Assembly: GCF_003340555.1 (NCBI RefSeq)
Contig: NZ_QPLJ01000016.1
Location: 1 to 64,000, forward strand
From: Jannaschia formosa
GTDB lineage: Bacteria; Pseudomonadota; Alphaproteobacteria; Rhodobacterales; Rhodobacteraceae
Direction of reading: 5' to 3'
Length of the DNA stretch: 64,000 nucleotides
In this document: piece after piece, positions 49,278 to 58,022 of the stretch
Position numbering within the stretch: the first letter of the stretch is position 1
How the letters are laid out: the number at the start of each line of letters is the position of its first letter
Notes under the pieces: generated by a model
What the model saw: only the letters and a program-made list of their open reading frames with translations
The model's database searches: none
What the model was told of the DNA's origin: nothing
Program-made: the position numbers and the translations under genes

Positions 49278-50459
49278 ATGAAAGACCACGACAACATCCA
49301 TGACGCGCAGCTTGATGCGCACGACGAGAAGGCGGTCGGGACTGGCGGCGGCCTGAGCCGGCGCAGCCTGTTGTCCGGGACTGCCGGCCTGGCAGTCGGC
49401 GGCATGCTGACGGCGCCGGCCGCGTTCGCGCAGCACGCGCATGGCAGCGGCGTGCCCGAGGGGCACCCGCATTACAGGAACAGCCTGAGCGAGCGCGTCT
49501 ATCGGGTGAACCCGGTCCATCCGGACATGGCGGATATCGCCGAGAACCCGGCCAACGTCCCCCCGCCCCTCAACCGCTCCGAGCCGAGGACCGTCGAGAT
49601 CGAGCTCGAAACCATGGAGGTTGAGGCGCATCTGGACGTGAACAGCACCTTCCGCTTCTGGACGTTCAACGGCACTGTGCCAGGCCCGATGCTGCGGGTT
49701 CGCGTCGGCGACGACGTGGTGGTGAAGCTGAAGAACCATCCCGACAGCTGGTACGCGCACAACATCGACTTTCATGCGGTGACCGGGCCGGGCGGTGGCG
49801 CCGAGGTCACCACCGTCGCGCCGGGCGAGGCGGCGACGTTCCGCTTCAAGGCGCTGAACCCGGGGCTCTACGTCTATCACTGCGCGGTCCCGCCAGTGGT
49901 GCTCCACATCGCGAACGGCATGTACGGGATGATCCTCGTCGAGCCGGAGGAGGGTCTGCCCGAGGTCGATCGGGAGTATTACGTCATGCAGGGCGAGATC
50001 TATACCGAGGAGCCTTTCGGCTCGACCGGCCTTCTGACCGAGAGCTACGAGAACGCCGTCGAGGAGCGGCCGCAGTTCTACGTCTTCAACGGGCATGTCG
50101 GGGCGCTCACCGAGCACTACCCGCTCAGGGCGAATGTCGGTGAGACGGTTCGCATCTACTTCGGGGTCGGCGGGCCTAACAAGATCTCGTCCTTCCACGT
50201 CATCGGCGAGATATTCGACCGGGTGTACCTCGAAGGCTCGGTGACGAGCCCCCCGATCGAGAACGTCCAGACGATCAAGGTCGCACCGGGCGGCTCCGGC
50301 ATCGTCGAGTTCGAATGCGAGGTTCCCGGGCGCTACGTCCTGGTCGACCACGCGCTCGCGCGCGTCGAGAAGGGCCTCGCCGGCTACCTTATCGTCGAAG
50401 GTGAGGAGAATCCCGAGATATTCGCGTCGCTGGAGGAACCGCATCCGATCGACGAGTGA
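49278..50459 (+). CDS. nirK: NirK, copper nitrite reductase
   Basis: 393 residues from ATG 49278 (GGAG upstream). A Tat-type signal is present (LSRRSLLSGTAGLAVGGMLTAPAAFAQ). Type 1 Cu ligands: H161, C202, H210, M215. Type 2 Cu ligands: H166, H201, H358. The catalytic Asp is D164 (HNIDFH) and the catalytic His is H307 (SFHVIGE). All active-site residues are present. It reduces nitrite to NO in the periplasm with electrons from pseudoazurin; NorBC removes the NO. No nirV is present downstream. Confidence 0.95.
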   Translation: MKDHDNIHDAQLDAHDEKAVGTGGGLSRRSLLSGTAGLAVGGMLTAPAAFAQHAHGSGVPEGHPHYRNSLSERVYRVNPVHPDMADIAENPANVPPPLNRSEPRTVEIELETMEVEAHLDVNSTFRFWTFNGTVPGPMLRVRVGDDVVVKLKNHPDSWYAHNIDFHAVTGPGGGAEVTTVAPGEAATFRFKALNPGLYVYHCAVPPVVLHIANGMYGMILVEPEEGLPEVDREYYVMQGEIYTEEPFGSTGLLTESYENAVEERPQFYVFNGHVGALTEHYPLRANVGETVRIYFGVGGPNKISSFHVIGEIFDRVYLEGSVTSPPIENVQTIKVAPGGSGIVEFECEVPGRYVLVDHALARVEKGLAGYLIVEGEENPEIFASLEEPHPIDE

Positions 50460-50466
50460 TCGCTCC

Positions 50467-50496
50467 GAGGGTCCGCCAGATGTCTGGCGGACCCTC
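50467..50496 (+). terminator. nirK terminator hairpin
   Basis: GAGGGTCCGCCAGA and its exact complement form a 14-bp stem with a TG gap, 8 bases after the nirK stop. No long T-run follows. Confidence 0.7.
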
Positions 50497-50627
50497 CCGC
50501 GTTCGCCGTCATGGCGGGCGCGGCATCGACCGCGCCCGGCGCGGCAAGCGACAAGGCGATCGTGCTGCCGCCGAAGCGGCCTCCGCGGGTCCGATGCTCA
50601 TGAACTTCACTTACGGGGAAACTCAGG

Positions 50628-51101
50628 ATGAACAGTGCAACGACAATTCTTGCAGCGGCCGCCGCCGCAACGGCCTTTTCGATGCCTGTCAGGGCGCAGG
50701 ATGCGGATTTCCAGCTGCCCGAACAATGCCCCGCCAAATCCACAACCGGCGAGCTGGATCATTCCTCCATGGCCCATGGTGACATGCACGGCAATCAACC
50801 CGGTGGCATGATGGACATGAGGGGCGCGGATCTCGAAGCCATGCCCGAGCACGCCCGGGAAAACATGCGTCGCATGATGATCAGCATGACGGCCATGCAC
50901 CAGGGCATGATCATGGAAGACGCCGACGTGGCTTTCGCCTGCGGGATGATCGCGCACCATCAGGGGGCCGTCGACATGGCGCAGGTTCTGCTCGAACATG
51001 GCGACGACGAGCAGATGATCGAACTTGCAGGCGAGATCATTGCCGCACAGGTGGCCGAGATCGAGCGGATGAAGGTCTGGCTTGCGGAAAACGCCGACTG
51101 A
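50628..51101 (+). CDS. periplasmic DUF305 protein
   Basis: 157 residues with signal peptide (MNSATTILAAAAAATAFSMPVRAQ). A Met/His-rich segment follows (HSSMAHGDMHGNQPGGMMDMRG), then the DUF305 four-helix core with MTAMHQGMIMEDADVAFACGMIAHHQGAVDMAQVLLEHG. DUF305 proteins bind copper or other metals and cluster with copper genes, so a copper-handling role for NirK and pseudoazurin is plausible. It is on the same strand as nirK but behind its terminator. Confidence 0.82.
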   Translation: MNSATTILAAAAAATAFSMPVRAQDADFQLPEQCPAKSTTGELDHSSMAHGDMHGNQPGGMMDMRGADLEAMPEHARENMRRMMISMTAMHQGMIMEDADVAFACGMIAHHQGAVDMAQVLLEHGDDEQMIELAGEIIAAQVAEIERMKVWLAENAD

Positions 51102-51217
51102 TCCGTCGATGGCCTAGGCCGGGGTTGTCGAGATGCGCCTAGCTCGGCGACCGATCGAGCATAGACCTCGGCCGGATCGGGGCCGGCGTGGCGCATTCCG
51201 CCCCGGCTTCCTGGGCT

Positions 51218-51571
51218 TCAGCGAGATCGACCTGCAACGCCGCGATCTCGGCCTCTCAGGCGGCGCGCCATCGTGGCCGGCCCGGCGCAGAGCGGCGGCA
51301 CCGTTCGGATTTCCGAGGCGGACCCCGCGCACCTTTGCAGCCGCCAGCGCCTCCTTCGTGCGCCGGGAGATCGCCTCGCGCTCCTGCTGGGCGACCAGCG
51401 CCATGATCTGACGGTAGGGGCGCTAGCATGGGCTATGTCGCAGGCGAGGAAGCGCACGCCATCGTCGCGCAGGGTCAGCAGGAAGGCGGCGCTGCGTAAG
51501 AGCCGGTTGAGCTTGCCGATGGCGCCGTAGGACAGGGCCGTCTGCGGCCCAGGTAGGCTATCGATCACCAA
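51218..51571 (-). pseudogene. serine recombinase fragment with frameshift
   Basis: Two frames on the minus strand join into a resolvase piece: AIGKLNRLLRSAAFLLTLRDDGVRFLACDIAHA (51.45-51.57 kb) and IMALVAQQEREAISRRTKEALAAAKVRGVRLGNPNGAAALRRAGHDG (51.26-51.41 kb). The shift is near 51415. Both ends are missing. It is close in sequence to the fragments at 32.9 and 53.5 kb. Confidence 0.7.
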
Positions 51572-51734
51572 CAGGAACCGATCGCATGACGGCCCGACCG
51601 TATCCGGTTTTTCGGGTCAGGATCAGTCTTAGGCTGCCCTCCTCAGGTGGTCAGACTTCAATTTGACTGCATGACGGGTCTGGCGGATGCGAGCCCGACG
51701 ACGTTGCGCCTGTGTGCAGTCTGCGAAGGGAGGG

Positions 51735-51759
51735 GGAACGCCAAGTGTCTGATGGCGTT
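51735..51759 (+). promoter_or_regulatory. EcfG-type general-stress promoter
   Basis: GGAAC at 51735-51739, 16 bases, then CGTT at 51756-51759. This is the consensus recognised by the alphaproteobacterial stress sigma factor EcfG, located 27 bases before the kinase ATG. Confidence 0.6.
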
Positions 51760-51786
51760 GTCTGGTAGCCCACCCACGGAGGCTGC

Positions 51787-52971
51787 ATGCCAGACCACCT
51801 TGATTCCTCCCCGCCGCCAGACGCCCTCGAGGCCCAAGCCGACCGCCTGCGCATGCAGCGGAGGGCGCTGGCGGAGTTCGGACTTGCCGCGTTTCGCTCC
51901 GGCGACCTCGACGCGGTGCTGAACCGCGCCTGCGAACTCGTGGCCGAGGGCCTGGATGCCGAATTGGCCAAGGTGCTGGAGTACCGCCCCGAGCAGGGGG
52001 ATTTCCTGGTGCGCGCGGGGGTCGGCTGGAAGCCCGGCGTGGTGGGGCACGAGGCCTTCGCCGGAGGCGAAAGCGCCTCGCCGGCGGGCTACGCTCTGAA
52101 GCGGGGGGAGCCGGTCATCTCACCCGACCTCGCGGACGAGGGGCGCTTCGCCATCCCCGAGGTGCTTCATGACCACGGCGTCCAGAGCATGGTCAACGTC
52201 GTGATCGCAGGCGAAGACGGCCCCTACGGCGTGCTGGAGGTGGACGCGCCGCGGCAACACGACTTCGACGAGGAGGACGCGGCCTTCCTCGAGAATTACG
52301 CCAACCTGCTCGCGGCGGCGATCGAGCGGCTGCGCGGGCATGCCGAGCTCGGCCAGGCGCTGTCCGAGCAGAAGGTCCTGGTGGGCGAGCTCGCGCACCG
52401 CGTGCGCAACATGCTGGGCCTCGTGCAGGCGCTCGCCTCCCAGACCGTGGCCGAGGATGCGGGCGCGATCGCCTATCGTGACGCCTTCCTCGGCCGCCTG
52501 GGCGCCCTTGCCCGTGCCGAGGGGCTCGTCTTCGAGGATCACGCGCAGAGCCTCGACCTGTCCCAACTCGCGCCGCGGGCCCTCGCGCCCTTCACGGCCG
52601 ACGGCCCCCGAGCCATCGTGGTCGATGGCCCGACGCTGTGGCTGCCGGCACGGATCGGGCGCATCCTCGGCCTCGTCCTGCACGAGTTGGCCACCAACGC
52701 GACCAAGCATGGCGCCCTGTCGTCTCCCGAGGGTCGGGTCCGACTCGCGTGGCAGAGCGAGGAGGCCAGCCAGGGGGACAGGCATGTGCGGCTCCGGTGG
52801 AGCGAGGAGGGCGGCCCAGCCGTGACGTCCCCCAGCCGCCGAGGATTCGGCACACGGCTTCTCGAGAGGCTTGCGTGCTATGAACTCGAGGGCACCGCAT
52901 CGCTCGACTACCGCCCTGAGGGGCTCTGCTACGACCTGACCTTCGAGGCCCCAAGGGAGGGGACGACGTGA
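51787..52971 (+). CDS. GAF-domain HWE histidine kinase
   Basis: 394 residues, soluble. A GAF-type sensor (~28-180; RRALAEFGLAAFRSGDLDAVLNRACELVAEGL ... MVNVVIAGEDGPYGVLEVDAPRQHDF) precedes the HWE kinase core: KVLVGELAHRVRNMLGLVQALASQ (phospho-His about 204), LHELATNATKHGALS, RLRWSEEGGPAV and GFGTRLLERLA. It overlaps the receiver gene by 4 bases. A promoter matching EcfG lies directly upstream, tying it to the general stress response. Confidence 0.88.
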   Translation: MPDHLDSSPPPDALEAQADRLRMQRRALAEFGLAAFRSGDLDAVLNRACELVAEGLDAELAKVLEYRPEQGDFLVRAGVGWKPGVVGHEAFAGGESASPAGYALKRGEPVISPDLADEGRFAIPEVLHDHGVQSMVNVVIAGEDGPYGVLEVDAPRQHDFDEEDAAFLENYANLLAAAIERLRGHAELGQALSEQKVLVGELAHRVRNMLGLVQALASQTVAEDAGAIAYRDAFLGRLGALARAEGLVFEDHAQSLDLSQLAPRALAPFTADGPRAIVVDGPTLWLPARIGRILGLVLHELATNATKHGALSSPEGRVRLAWQSEEASQGDRHVRLRWSEEGGPAVTSPSRRGFGTRLLERLACYELEGTASLDYRPEGLCYDLTFEAPREGTT

Positions 52972-53354
52972 ACGTGACCCGTGCCGATATGAGCGCGCTG
53001 CGAGACCGGCGCATCCTGGTGGTCGAGGACGACCCGCTGATCGCGATGGAGATCGCCGACCTCCTTGCCGCGCAGGGCGCCGAGCCCGTCGGGCCCACCC
53101 CGACGGTGCGGGCCGCGCTCGCCGCGCTCGCCGACGGGCCGCTTGATCTGGCGGTGCTCGACCTCAACCTGCGCGGCGAGTGCGGCACGCCCGTGGCCGC
53201 CGCGCTGCACGAGGCCGGCGTGCCCTTCGTGCTGACCTCGGGCTATGCGCGCGCTCAGATCGACGAGCCCGAGCTCACCCGGGTCCCGCTCGTCCCCAAG
53301 CCCGTCGATCACCGACTGCTCCTGACGACGCTCGTGCGTCTGCTCGCCGCGTGA
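52968..53354 (+). CDS. single-domain response regulator
   Basis: 128 residues starting at GTG 52968 (GTGA overlap with the kinase); an ATG at 52989 is an alternative. Receiver domain only: ILVVEDDPLIAMEIADLL, phosphoacceptor D65 in LAVLDLNLRG, Lys in LVPKPVD. It is the cognate partner of the HWE kinase. Similar stand-alone receivers feed into the PhyR/EcfG stress cascade in alphaproteobacteria. Confidence 0.88.
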   Translation: MNVTRADMSALRDRRILVVEDDPLIAMEIADLLAAQGAEPVGPTPTVRAALAALADGPLDLAVLDLNLRGECGTPVAAALHEAGVPFVLTSGYARAQIDEPELTRVPLVPKPVDHRLLLTTLVRLLAA

Positions 53355-53513
53355 GTACCGCGAACGGCTTCGCTCCACCAGAACGCGGGACCGGTCGCGG
53401 TGCCGTTCCGAAATCCCGGTCCGGGAGCGCCACGTTCATCGGGCCGTGCGGCTGAAGTCGAAGGCTGATCTGACCTTGATACGCACGAGTGGCGGCGGTT
53501 GGGCCTTAGCGGC

Positions 53514-53864
53514 TCAGTCTGCAAGCCACTGCAATAGGTTCCGGACGTTCGAGACCTGCCACCGGCCGCCGCGGCGAGTGCGGATGCCGCGGGCGTTCAG
53601 CTCCGCCGCGAGCGCCCGAAGCGTCCTGTGCCCAGCGTCCTGCAGAGCCCGGACGGTCGGCGCCAGGCCGCAAGCGAAGGCGTCGGCCGTGACGGCGGCG
53701 CGGAGCAGCGCACCGCCCGTTACGGCGCGCCGTAGCGCGGCCGTGCCGTTCGGATTGCCCAGCTTCACTCCGCGGGCCTTCGCGGCCGCCAGCGCCTCCC
53801 TTGGTGCGTCGGGAGATCGCCTCGCGCTCCTGCTGTGCCACCAGCGCCATGATGCCGACGGTGA
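53514..53864 (-). pseudogene. serine recombinase C-terminal fragment with frameshift
   Basis: Minus strand TVGIMALVAQQEREAISRRTK, then a frame change near 53800, then KLGNPNGTAALRRAVTGG ... TVRALQDAGHRTLRALAAELNARGIRTRRGGRWQVSNVRNLL. This includes the natural C-terminal DNA-binding end. The N-terminal side is cut by an IS end (TGATCTTCCCCTGG at 53862). Confidence 0.75.
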
Positions 53865-53886
53865 TCTTCCCCTGGTCCGGTGGACA
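53862..53886. repeat. IS3-type terminal repeat remnant
   Basis: TGATCTTCCCCTGGTCC then GGTGGACA, almost identical to 37420-37444 on the other strand. It marks the edge of an IS that is otherwise missing; 53895-53910 (TAAAGTGGACACCTCC) may belong to its other parts. Confidence 0.55.
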
Positions 53887-53894
53887 CCCGGGTA

Positions 53895-54139
53895 AAGTGG
53901 ACACCTCCGAGGACGCGCTGTTTTGCCGAGATGGTGGCGACCAGACTTGTCGCATCGCGCTCTGACGGCCTTTTGGCTGGCTTTATGGGGCGTTCAGCAT
54001 TCTGACGGAGCCGGTTTCCCGTTTTTCGCCGTCAGGTGGGCAGAGTCTGGGTCTGAAGCCATCGCAGTCGGCCCATGTTGTAGTTGTTCAGTCCCGAGTG
54101 TGGTGGCAGGTTGCCGTCACCAGAGGAGAGGGACGCGCT
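53895..54139. other. IS junction DNA without a gene
   Basis: No supported gene. It holds the end of the IS481-type element just before its transposase, and unassigned junction DNA. Confidence 0.35.
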
Positions 54140-54505
54140 ATGGGCCCAGTTCTGCATGGGAGCGCCACGACAACGCACGCTGTCCGAACTGCGATACAGC
54201 GATCGCAGGCTTCGGTCTCGGAGTTAGCCGAGCGCTATGGTCTCAATGAGAAGACCGTCCGGAAGTGGCGCAAGCGCACGACCCTCGAGGACGCGCGGAT
54301 GGGGCCGAAGGAGGTCCTCTCCTCCGTCCTCTCCTCCGAGGAGGAAGCGATGTGCGTCGCCTTCCGCCGGCACACGCGCCTGCCGCTCGACGACTGCCTC
54401 TATGCCCTCCAGGCCTTCATCCCGCATCTCAACCGGTCCGCCCTGCACCGGCTGTTCCAGCGCCACGACATCAGCCGCCTGCCCGACATGGAGGGGCCCC
54501 TCTTG
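54140..54505 (+). pseudogene. IS481-family transposase, N-terminal fragment
   Basis: MGPVLHGSATTTHAVRTAIQRSQASVSELAERYGLNEKTVRKWRKRT ... LDDCLYALQAFIPHLNRSALHRLFQRHDISRLPDMEG is the HTH and linker region of an IS481 transposase (~120 of ~320 residues). It breaks off where IS110-type DNA begins near 54505, so it has no catalytic domain. Confidence 0.82.
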
Positions 54506-54702
54506 TCTTTTCGTTTCGTCACCTCCTGCTGCGTGATGGGGGTCGCCCCATGGACTGCGCAGTTCCACGGGGTGGCGGGGGACGGATCGCACCCCTCTTG
54601 GTCGCAATGGACCGGTCCCCAGTGAGGTCGCCCCCGCGTTTTCTTCTGGCCTGAACGGATACCTGGGCGTGAGGCCCGCAGGACAAGACGAGGTGGGGGA
54701 CC

Positions 54703-55315
54703 ATGACCATGCAGGACACGATCGGCGTAGACGTCTCGAAGGATCACCTGGACGCCTGCGATGCGGCCTCGAAGGATCATCGACGGTTCTCCAACGACGC
54801 GGCCGGGCTGACGGCTCTGTGCCGACGGGCTCGCAAGCGGGGCGACGTGGTCGTCGTGTTCGAAGCGTCCGGCGCCTGCCACCGCGACCTCGAGCGCATG
54901 CTGTCGCGCCAGGAACTGCCTTTCGCCAAGGTCAACCCGAGGCAAGCCCGCAGGTTCACGGAGGCGGTCGGCCAGGTGGCCAAGACCGACAGGATCGACG
55001 CCGCGATCCTGGCCCGGATGGGGAGGGCGCTGGACCTCGCGCCGAGCGCGGTCCTGCCTGCATACATGAGCGAACTCCAGGATCTTCTGGTGTCCCGGCG
55101 CGGGCTCATCCGGGATCGAGCTGCGGCTCAGACGCGGCTCAAGACGGCCAAGCCGCTCCGCTGCTTCTGCGCCGCCTCCTCGTGCAGCGTCTCGCGCAGA
55201 TCGAGCGGCGGGTCGCGTCGGTCGACCGCGCCATGCAGACCATCATCGACACGGACCCGGACCTCTGCGCTCGCAGAGAGATCCTGGTCAGCATCCCGGG
55301 CATCCACGGGGCTTC
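54703..55315 (+). pseudogene. IS110-family transposase fragment with frameshift
   Basis: The N-terminal DEDD domain is present (DTIGVDVSKDHLDACD, VVVVFEASGACHRDLE, VNPRQARRFTEAVGQVAKTDRIDAAILARMG). After RLKTAK the frame shifts (near 55145) to PLLLRRLLVQRLAQIERRVASVDRAM ... ILVSIPGIHG, the start of the C-terminal domain. The catalytic Ser region is missing. Confidence 0.8.
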
Positions 55316-55429
55316 TTGCGGTGGACTTGGCTCGTCATGCCGTTCGCCGTAAACTCGGCGCGGTTCACCTCGTCATATGCTTGTGCCGCGGCCTGCTTTT
55401 GGGCGCCCTGCGCCCTGCGCGCAGAGGGC

Positions 55430-55657
55430 GGCGGGGCGATGCTGCCCTCCGACTCGCCGCTCCTGGGGGTCTGGTCCGATGGCTACCTCACCGCCCGGGA
55501 GGGGACCAAGCGCCGCTGGACGGCCAAGACGCTCGAGAAGAAAGGCAGGGCGGTCCGGAGGCTGCTCGAGCATGCGACCGACGGCCAGATCGACCGGGAT
55601 CGCTTCGTTGCGCTGCCCGACTGGCTCGCGCGGCGCCTGGAAGGGCAGGGCGGCTGA
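55430..55657 (+). pseudogene. possible tyrosine-integrase N-terminal fragment
   Basis: SPLLGVWSDGYLTAREGTKRRWTAKTLEKKGRAVRRLLEHATDGQIDRDRF resembles the SAM-like core-binding domain of phage-type integrases. A stop follows at once and there is no catalytic domain on this strand. The assignment is tentative. Confidence 0.35.
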
Positions 55658-55732
55658 CAGGCCCGGATTGTCTGTGCAGACTGAGCGGCCAGGAACTGCA
55701 GCCTTCGCTGCGCTCATCGGATGTCGCCGCTA

Positions 55733-55907
55733 GTGTTCCGAAACCGGCCTCAATGGCACGACGGAACACCAGGTCAGGCCAGATCTCCGCTCGATAAGCG
55801 TCCGTAAGCAATCCGTCAGCTTCACCGAAGCCGCGGTCAGCTAGGCCGTAGAGCTGGTCGAACGGCACAAATACATAACGAACATTCAGCATTTTCGGGC
55901 GAACCAT
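55733..55907 (-). pseudogene. unknown fragment after the integrase
   Basis: MLNVRYVFVPFDQLYGLADRGFGEADGLLTDAYRAEIWPDLVFRRAIEAGFGTLA starts 12 bases after the integrase stop on the same strand. The rest has no natural codon pattern. It may have been the gene downstream of the integrase. Not recognised. Confidence 0.3.
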
Positions 55908-55918
55908 AGATCAGCCGG

Positions 55919-56609
55919 TCAGTATCCGATTTTCAAGCTCGCGCTATCCCGATGCTTCCGGGCCGTATGGTTGTAGCCTTCGGTCGTCGTGATCGATGAA
56001 TGCCCAACCGTCCGCTGGATGTCCTCGCCGGTGGCTCCGGCCTCATAGGCCTGGGTGATCATCGTGGCCCGGGCCATGTGCGGGAAGGCGACCACGCCGA
56101 CACCGGCCTTCGCCGCGTAGCGCTGGAAGTGATAGTACATCGTCCGCCGGTCGAGGGGTTGCCCCGGCTTCGCGTTCTTGTGCGCCTTGAACAGGTAGGC
56201 GTCCGGATCACCGCCATGCGGCGCAACGTCGAGATACGCCCGAACTGCCGCCGCGCATTCGAGATTGATCGCGACGGTGTTCGTCTTGTTGCCCTTGATG
56301 GTGAGATGCAGGACAGGGAACTCGGCATCGTAGGTGAAATCCCGCACCTTCAAGAGCGTCGGCTCGGTACATCGCGCCCCCGCGTAGAAGTAGACATGCA
56401 AGAGCGCCCGATCGCGAAGCCCCTGAAGCGTGTCCGTGTCGGGCACATCGAGCATGGCCCGCACTTGGCGCTTGGATAGGGTAGGGGACTTACCCGCCCC
56501 TGTGCCCGCGTTGCCGGTCTTCGGGCGCTTCACCCCCGCCACCGGGTTGCTCTGGGTGAGCTGCGCATCGGTGAGATGCCGGTAGAGCGAGGACAGCCTC
56601 GGCGCCCAG
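55919..56609 (-). pseudogene. tyrosine recombinase (integrase), N-terminus lost
   Basis: The catalytic domain is nearly whole: Arg in VYFYAGARCTEPTLLKVRD, HMARATMITQAYEAG (H-x-x-R box), GHSSITTT and the nucleophile Tyr in TEGYNHTARKHRDSASLKIGY. The sequence before LSSLYRHLTDAQLTQSNPVAGVKRPK is missing, replaced at ~56609 by an IS5 fragment, so about 80-100 residues of the core-binding domain are gone. Confidence 0.78.
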
Positions 56610-56804
56610 GCGCAGATCAAGCCCAACCCGTCGCGTGCCGACAAGCCCAGCACTGACTGGACGCTCTACAAGGAGCGCAACCTCGTCGAGCGCTTCTTCA
56701 ACCGCCTCAAGCGCTACCGGCGCATCGCCCTGCGCTGCGAGAAGACCCTCTCCAGCTTCACAGCCTTCCTCCACATCGCATGTGCCTTGGAATGGATGCG
56801 GTAA
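56607..56804 (+). pseudogene. IS5-family (IS427-type) transposase C-terminal fragment
   Basis: DWTLYKERNLVERFFNRLKRYRRIALRCEKTLSSFTAFLHIACALEWMR then a stop: the end of a DDE domain with the catalytic Glu (NLVERFFNRLK). The upstream part is missing. Confidence 0.8.
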
Positions 56805-56821
56805 ATGAAGACGACGCCTAG

Positions 56822-57529
56822 GGCTACCGGCGGATCACGGCGCTGCTGCGCGAGGCGGGTTGGGCCGTGAACGTGAAGCGCGTCGAGCGGATCTGGCGGC
56901 GGGAGGGGCTGAAGGTTCCCCAGAAGCAACCGAAGAAGTCGAGACTCTGGCTCAACGACGGGTCCTGCATTCGTCTGCGGCCAGAGCGCCCGAACAACGT
57001 CTGGTCCTACGACTTCGTTGAGAGCCGGACCCACGACGGAAGAAAGTTCCGCATGCTCAACTTGATCGACGAGTTCACCCGGAAGTGCCTGGCGATCCGG
57101 ATCGACCGGAAGCTCCGGTCGACCAACATGATCGACATGCTGTCCGACCTGTTCATCCTGCCAGGCGTCCCGGACCATGTGAGATCCGACAACGGCCCGG
57201 AGTTCGTGGCCAAGGCGGTGCGGGACTGGATCGCCGCCGTCGGCGCCAGGACCGCCTACATCGAGCCGGGAAGCCCTTGGGAGAACGGCTCCTGCGAGAG
57301 CTTCAACGCCAAGCTCCGCGACGAGCTCCTGAACGGTGAGATCTTCTACAGCTTGGCCGAGGCGAAGATCGTCATCGAAAGCTGCCGTCAGCATTACAAC
57401 ACAAAGCGCCCGCACTGATCATTCGGCTATCGTCCCCCGGCCCCAGAGGCCGTCTCCTGGCCGGCTTCGCCACCCGGAACCGCTTCCCCGGCCACGCCAG
57501 CAGTAGCGCCCAGACCCATCATGCACTAA
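56822..57529 (+). pseudogene. IS3-family orfB fragment with premature stop
   Basis: YRRITALLREAGWAVNVKRVERIWRREGLKVPQKQPKK ... VWSYDFVESRTHDGR, VRSDNGPEFVAKAVRDWI and SPWENGSCESFNAKLRDELL carry the three acidic residues. TGA at 57416-57418 replaces a codon just before FGYRPPAPEAV, which continues in frame to 57529. The N-terminal third and orfA are missing. Confidence 0.82.
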
Positions 57530-57563
57530 GATTCACACCGGACCACCCGATTGGGGCAGGCCA

Positions 57564-57995
57564 GTGCTGCATGTCAACGGCTACGCCGGCTATAATCGGT
57601 TGGCCGACGACCGGCGCGAAGGCGGCGCCCCGCTGCGGCTCGCCTACTGCTGAGCCCATGCCCGCCGCGAGATCATCTGCGCCACGCCGAAGGCCGGCTC
57701 GCCCGTGGCCGACGACCTGCTGGGCCGCATCGCCGACCTCTACAAGATCGAGTCCACGATCTGCGGCGCGCCCGCCGACATCAGCCTGACCGAGCGCCGA
57801 GCACGATCCAGGCCGATCCTCGAGGCCCTGCGCGCCGCCCTCGACCTCGACGACGCCCGCCTGTCGAAGAAGTCCGAGATGGGCAGGGGCCTGGCCTACG
57901 TCCTCGCCCGCTGGGATGGCCTGACCCGCTTCGCCGAGGACGGTCGCATCGAGATGGACACCGACCCCGTCGAGAACGCGATCCGTCCCCTGGCC
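57564..57995 (+). pseudogene. IS66 tnpC, 5' part split by the recombinase element
   Basis: VLHVNGYAGYNRLADDRREGG, a TGA at 57651 replacing the Trp of CWAHARRE, then SPVADDLLGRIADLYKIEST ... LSKKSEMGRGLAYVLARWDGL ... IEMDTDPVENAIRPLA. This is the central and C-terminal catalytic part of IS66 TnpC. It continues exactly in frame at 60580 after the inserted element. The true 5' part of the IS66 is also missing. Confidence 0.82.
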
Positions 57996-58022
57996 AGCGG
58001 TGAGTCATTATACCCCCCTTTC

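Noticed and set aside
49260-50627. nirV or another NirK maturation gene after nirK
   Set aside because: The downstream region holds a terminator and then a DUF305 gene; no NirV-like sequence was found.
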